This document shows positions 44,150 to 48,236 of a DNA stretch of 48,236 nt, piece after piece (position 1 is the first letter of the stretch; each line of letters begins with the position of its first letter). The notes beneath the pieces were generated by a model. The model saw nothing but the letters and a program-made list of their open reading frames with translations, ran no database searches and was not told the origin of the DNA. The translations under genes and the position numbers were made by a program. The stretch is from Falciphora oryzae (taxonomy: Eukaryota; Ascomycota; Sordariomycetes; Magnaporthales; Magnaporthaceae): positions 3,517 to 51,752 of the forward strand of contig JNVV01000046.1 of the NCBI GenBank assembly GCA_000733355.1. The letters run 5' to 3'.

Positions 44150-46010
44150 ACGTGGTTCACAAGCGAGTGGGCCACACAAGCGAGTGGGCCAAAACACGCG
44201 ACCGCGCGACACTTCTTCTTTCGCGACCAATCTTTCCACCCACAATAATGTCAATGGAAAACGACGAAAGCCGGGTCATTCTTACCCTTCGGGCCTTGCA
44301 ATTTAACCCACAATTAAGCGTACGGGAAGCTGCAAAGATTTATTCGGTCGCGAGATCGACTTTAACGCGTCGGAAGCGCGGCCAGCCTGCTCGATGCGAT
44401 ACCATGCCCAAATCACGGAAATTGACGGAATCCGAAAAGGAAGCGCTTATCAAATACATACTCGAGCTGGATTTTCGCGCATTTCCTCCCCGGCCTTTTG
44501 GTGTTAAAAATATGGCCAACCGACTGCTCGCCGAACGCGACGCGCGCGCCGTCGGCAAGAATTGGGTCGCGAACTTCGTCAAGCGCCGCGCAGAGCTCGG
44601 TACGCGCTGGATTCGAAAGTACAACTACCAAAGGGCCAAATGCGAAGATCCTAAGCTCGTTTTTGCGTAGTTTAACCTTATGCGGAATACTATCGCCAAA
44701 TATGGCATCCTGGATAACGACATCTACAACTTCGACGAAACCGGCTTCCTTATGGGCATAATCGCGGCCGTTATAGTTATTACAATATCGGAAGGTCGTG
44801 GCAAAGCAAAGCTAATCCAGCCTAGCAACCGGGAATGGGCTACAATTATCTAAAGGGTTAACTGTTGCGGTTAAGCGATCTCCCCTTTTATTATCGTTAA
44901 AGGGCAATACCACCTAGCCAATTAGTATTCGGAAACCGACCTTCCACGCGATTAGGTTATTTTAACAAATGCTAACGGGTGGATTACGAACGAGCTCGGT
45001 TTGGAATGGATCCAATATTTCGATAAACACACTGCATCGCGTACAAAAGGCACCCATCGTTTGTTAGTGCTAAACGGTTACGAAAGCCACCACTTGACAG
45101 ATTTCGAGCTTTATTGCCAGGAATACAACATTATTACGCTTTGCATGCCTCCGCATTCGTTTCACTTCCTTTAGCCGCTTAACGTTAGGTGCTTTAACCT
45201 GCTAAAAAAAGCATACAGTTAACAAATCGAGCGTTTGATAAAATTGCACGTTAGCTACGTAACCAAAATCGAATTCCTTTTGGCGTTTAAAGCGGCATTT
45301 TTTAATTCTATAACCGAGGGAAACATTTAAAAAGGTTTCCGAAAGGCTAGCCTTACTCCCTTCAATCCGGATTCGGTTTTGGAAAAGCTGGATGTAAAGC
45401 TACGGACTCCAACTTCCCCGAGGACGCCTTTAAACGACCCCGAACTTTAAACCTCCAAAATGCCGCGGACAGCTAAGGAAGCAATTTCGCAATCCGAACA
45501 CATCAAAACTCGGATCACCAATCACCAAGGCAGCTCTCCGACACCCATACTGGCGGCTATAAACTAAATTGCAAAAGGGACGAAGGCAATAATGCATAAA
45601 GTAGCCCTTTTCCGAGCCGAAATATCTACGTTTAAAAAGGCGAACGAAGCACTTAGCAAACGCCGGAAGGCCAAAAAAACACGTGTCCGATTAGGAGGGT
45701 TACTTACTATCGACGAAATACGAAATGTTTTAGACCAGCAAGAGCTGGATAGATAGCTACAGCAAAAAATGCGCGACCATAGGGGTTAAGAAAGGAGGGC
45801 GATAACGACTCGTTGGCGATGTAGTACGTGCGGCAAAACCGGACATAATGCGCGCACCTATCAAAAAAAAGTAAAAATGTCCGATATATACAATTCTAAA
45901 TAGTTTGAATGGATTCCTGGCGTTGTTGGGTTGGCATGCGCGTCGATTGTCCGAAGGTCGGGTGTAGGTGGCCCATTCGCTTATGTGGCCCACTCGCTTG
46001 TAAACCACGT
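44150..46010 (+). mobile_element. Fot1/Pogo-type DNA transposon, copy 2
   Basis: 1861 bp, flanked by TA (44148-44149, 46011-46012). Ends begin ACGTGGTTCACAAGCGAGTGG. Each end has two copies of CAAGCGAGTGGGCCA at 17-bp spacing (44160, 44177 and, inverted, 45969, 45986). Same architecture and length as copy 1, opposite strand, with a different repeat core (GGGCCA against GGAACA). Confidence 0.92.
44248..45903 (+). pseudogene. Transposase of Fot1/Pogo copy 2 (RIP-inactivated)
   Basis: 552 codons in one frame from ATG (44248) to TAG (45901-45903), with about ten in-frame stops, mostly in the C-terminal two thirds. The N-terminal DNA-binding region is intact for about 140 codons (REAAKIYSVARSTLTRRKRGQPAR, KNWVANFVKRRAELGTRW). 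The first catalytic motif NFDETGF is intact; the second reads LVLNGYESHH and the third NVRCFNLLKKAYS, so two of three Asp are Asn. The C-terminal knuckle reads CSTCGKTGHNART-Y. I keep the start at 44248 rather than the open frame reaching into the inverted repeat at 44152, matching copy 1. Confidence 0.85.
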
Positions 46011-47541
46011 TACGGAATTTACTAACAAAGTTAAACAAGCTGGTATATCGGATTCCGAATACCAAAGCCGCTTTTAAAAGCCCGAAAAAGGTAAAAAAAA
46101 AAAGTTAAAGATAGCCTCCTTTATTATAAGGAAAGATTGTGGGTGCTAACGGAAGCCCTACAAAAGGAAGTCCTCGAATCCGAATATGATATAAAAGTCG
46201 CTAGACATATAGGTATAGATAAAACCCTCGAATTAATTACTCGGCACTTTTAATGGCCCAATATCGAAGCAAAAGTCCGGGAATACGTAAGGGGATGCCT
46301 AAAGTGCCAACGCAATAAAGCCCCAAAGCATGCCCCTTTTGGACCCCTACAACCCATAAAGCTGCATTACCAGCCCTGGAAAACGGTGGCTATAAACTTT
46401 ATCACGGACCTCCCTTTAAGCGATAAGTGTGATTCAATCTGGGTAATAGTAAACCCCTTTACCAAAATAGCGCATTTCGTCCCCCTCAAAATCGAGGGTA
46501 AGAAATCGGATAACCTTATCCGCATTTTCGCTAAAAAATACTAGCGATTACACGGTATGCTTTTGGATATTATCTTTAATAGAAATTCCAGATTTACAAG
46601 CCATTTATGGAAAGATTTCCTCCGTTTGGTAGGCATTAAGCCAAAAATAAACACTGCCTTCCATCCCTAAACGGATAGATAAACCGAAAGGCTTAACCAA
46701 AGCCTGGAAGCCTACTTTAGGTCTTTCGTAAATTACGAAATGACTAACTAAGTCGAGCTGTTACCTACAGCGGAATTTGCTTATAATAATATATCCTCGG
46801 CAAATACCTCCATTACTCCCTTTTTCGCCAACTACGGGTACCACCCAGCTTCCAATAATCCCCCTTTTTTAGAACGAGTACGCAATCCAGCAAGCTAACT
46901 TTACTAGCACTAAATAACCCAAGTGCACGAAAAAGCCAAACAACACCTCGAAAAAACCTGGGAACGAATAAAGCATTGGGCCGACAAAAAGAAAGGCCCC
47001 TCACCGGTCCTTACCGAAGGACAGTTCGTTATGTTAAACGCCTGGCATATAAAAACCCATCGCCCCGCCAAAAAACTCGATGCCAAAATGCTCGGGCCCT
47101 TCCAAATCCTTAAAGTTATCTCTCCCACGGCGGTACGACTAGCCCTGCCTAAAACCTGGAAAATCTATAACGCTTTCCACGTATCCCTCATTAAACCCTA
47201 CCGCTTTAGCATTTAGGCACGACCTAACCCTAACCAGGTATTGCGGGAGGCCTTTTCGGTTATAAAAGATTTCGTTGTAAAAAAAGTTATAAATTCCATG
47301 GATACAAGCGGGAAAGTTCGTTACCTTATCCAATGGGAAAATTACCCACGCAAAAAGGATTGGACGTAGGAACCTTGGGAGCATTTCGATACCAACGGAT
47401 CTAAGCAGCACGTTATTGCTTTTTATCGGCATAACACCGATAAGCCTAAGGACCCCCGCGTGCTACAAAACATAAGCACGGCCGCATCCTTTAAGCGGGC
47501 TTCGGAAGGTTTCAAAACGCGCCTTAGGAAAAGGAGGATAG

Positions 47542-47836
47542 TGTCACACGGAAAAACCCGTAGACCTAACTAGTCGGCATCACAAATCAGCCTCACGGAG
47601 GTTCGAAAACCCGCATAAGCGGTTAACGGCCCTAAGGCCAAGCGGTAAAGGTCGGAAGGCAGTGTGAATCATGTACTCGATACTTCGCACGGATTACAAA
47701 GGGTCTATATAAACCCTGCCATCTCCTATGTCCTTCACGAAAGATTCCTTCCTCCTCAAGCATCTCTTAAGCCCATAGAAAGATTATCTGCAATCTAGAG
47801 ATTCTTTTTCCAAGCCGTTTTTAACCCTTTGTTACA
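47542..47836 (+). repeat. Family B LTR shared by B1 and a following copy
   Basis: 295 bp, TGTCACACGG...TTTGTTACA. On its left is the B1 purine tract, as for a 3' LTR; on its right is the internal sequence AATAATCTTTCTACGCTCTGCC, as for a 5' LTR. It therefore sits between two internal regions in the same orientation. Confidence 0.88.
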
Positions 47837-48236
47837 AATAATCTTTCTACGCTCTGCCCCCTAACGGAAACCTCACTATCTTTCCTCCTAAGCTTTGGAA
47901 AGGCCCTGTCAATCGGTACCCCTAAGCCCCAACTGTTGCCTTCTTTAGCGAATAAAACCCTAGGGCCACACCACAAACACTTTAACTGTTACCGGTGTTC
48001 TCGAACGGGTAAAAGCGAAAAGAATATACAAAAAGGTCGTTTCACCCTCCCAATCGCCCTAGCGAAGTTACGGGACTCCAAAAAAGGCTGAAAGATCTCC
48101 TTTGTACCCTTGGGACTTTACGCTGCCCAGGAATACAAGGAACCGGACCCCCTCATCTCGTTTGCAACGACATCTCCTTCCTTACCAAGCGATTTTAGCA
48201 TGTCGGCCGTGGAATTAACGGAATCCCCTTTTTTGC
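47837..48236 (+). pseudogene. Leader and gag start of another family B copy (cut by window end)
   Basis: Homologous to 24781-25036 and to the reverse of 40820-41217. A candidate gag ATG lies at about 48194-48199 (MSAVELTESPF), matching the B2 gag start at 40854. The upstream stretch may be leader, or coding with a start I cannot place. Fewer RIP changes than in the other two copies. Confidence 0.65.

Larger units (their letters stand above)
41658..47430 (+). pseudogene. Pol of element B1: protease, RT, RNase H, integrase, chromo-like end (broken, interrupted)
   Basis: Protease 41740-42000 (VLLNGGSDTKVISDKIAKQL: Asn at the catalytic position). RT 42840-43400 (VNYRDVNAKTIPIRYPIPLI, KIDLKTGFNLIRIKKGYEWF), where the active site reads YLND (43144-43155). 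RNase H 43560-43950 (VNASDFAFGRVL, IYDKKLLAVVD, YTDYWNLEYF). A Fot1 copy interrupts the linker. Integrase 46230-46900 has HF...CLKCQRNK, VAINFITDLP, IIFNRNSRF (SDR lost) and a degraded TDGQTE region. The C-terminal domain is 46923-47216, with a chromo-like KVRYLIQWENYP about 47320. An 11-A run near 46091 (six A in B2) shifts the frame. Confidence 0.8.
41513..47541 (+). mobile_element. Element B1, remainder: gag end, pol, nested insertions
   Basis: Plus-strand family B internal region that resumes in the C-terminal part of gag and runs through pol to the purine tract AAAAGGAGGATAG at the 3' LTR (47542). It is an inverted copy of most of B2. It carries a solo LTR (42380-42674) and a Fot1 element (44150-46010) at sites different from those in B2. 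Confidence 0.85.

Overview
The window looks like transposon-rich heterochromatin of a filamentous ascomycete (Pezizomycotina, probably a Sordariomycete). The evidence is nested Ty3/Gypsy elements with chromodomain integrases, two Fot1/Pogo-type DNA transposons, a Tad1-like LINE, a stray 5S rRNA fragment, and a strong signature of repeat-induced point mutation (RIP). The RIP signature is CAG/CAA to TAG/TAA stops, ATG to ATA starts, GAC to AAC active-site changes, and LTR pairs that differ only by transitions. Species cannot be told from sequence alone.

Layout. 1-2529: low-copy DNA with one intact GC-rich gene (1223-2059), a protein-kinase fold that lacks all the usual catalytic motifs, followed by the 3' half of a 5S rRNA gene (2323-2382). 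2530-24485: one LINE cut into four pieces (2530-3001, 10254-10571, 18368-18469, 24404-24485) by three full-length LTR retrotransposons. These are D (3002-10253, +, TSD GTAAC), E (10572-18367, -, TSD GGAAC) and A (18470-24403, -, TSD AGGGG). Removing them restores the LINE reading frame through the endonuclease domain. D carries two solo LTRs (5964-6282 and 6424-6718). One LTR of E carries a 1.2-kb GC-rich, hairpin-rich insertion with a 15-bp duplication (10926-12139). It is the least explained object in the window.

24486 to the end: a cluster of one Gypsy family (B, 295-bp LTRs). A plus-strand copy (B1) starts at 24486. A minus-strand copy (B2, 25037-41512) follows, itself interrupted by a divergent solo LTR, a Fot1 copy (28843-30704) and a complete different Gypsy element (C, 33100-40391). 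The rest of B1 resumes at 41513 with a solo LTR and a second Fot1 copy (44150-46010) and ends in an LTR at 47542-47836. That LTR leads straight into another B internal region, which runs off the window.

How the genes work together. Apart from the pseudokinase, everything is mobile DNA that is now mostly dead. Gag, protease, reverse transcriptase, RNase H and integrase can be followed in all the LTR copies except the terminal fragment. Only E keeps both an intact YLDD reverse transcriptase box and all three integrase acidic residues, and even it has in-frame stops. The nesting gives a relative history: LINE first, then D, E, A and B, then the solo LTRs, Fot1 copies, C and the unclassified insert.
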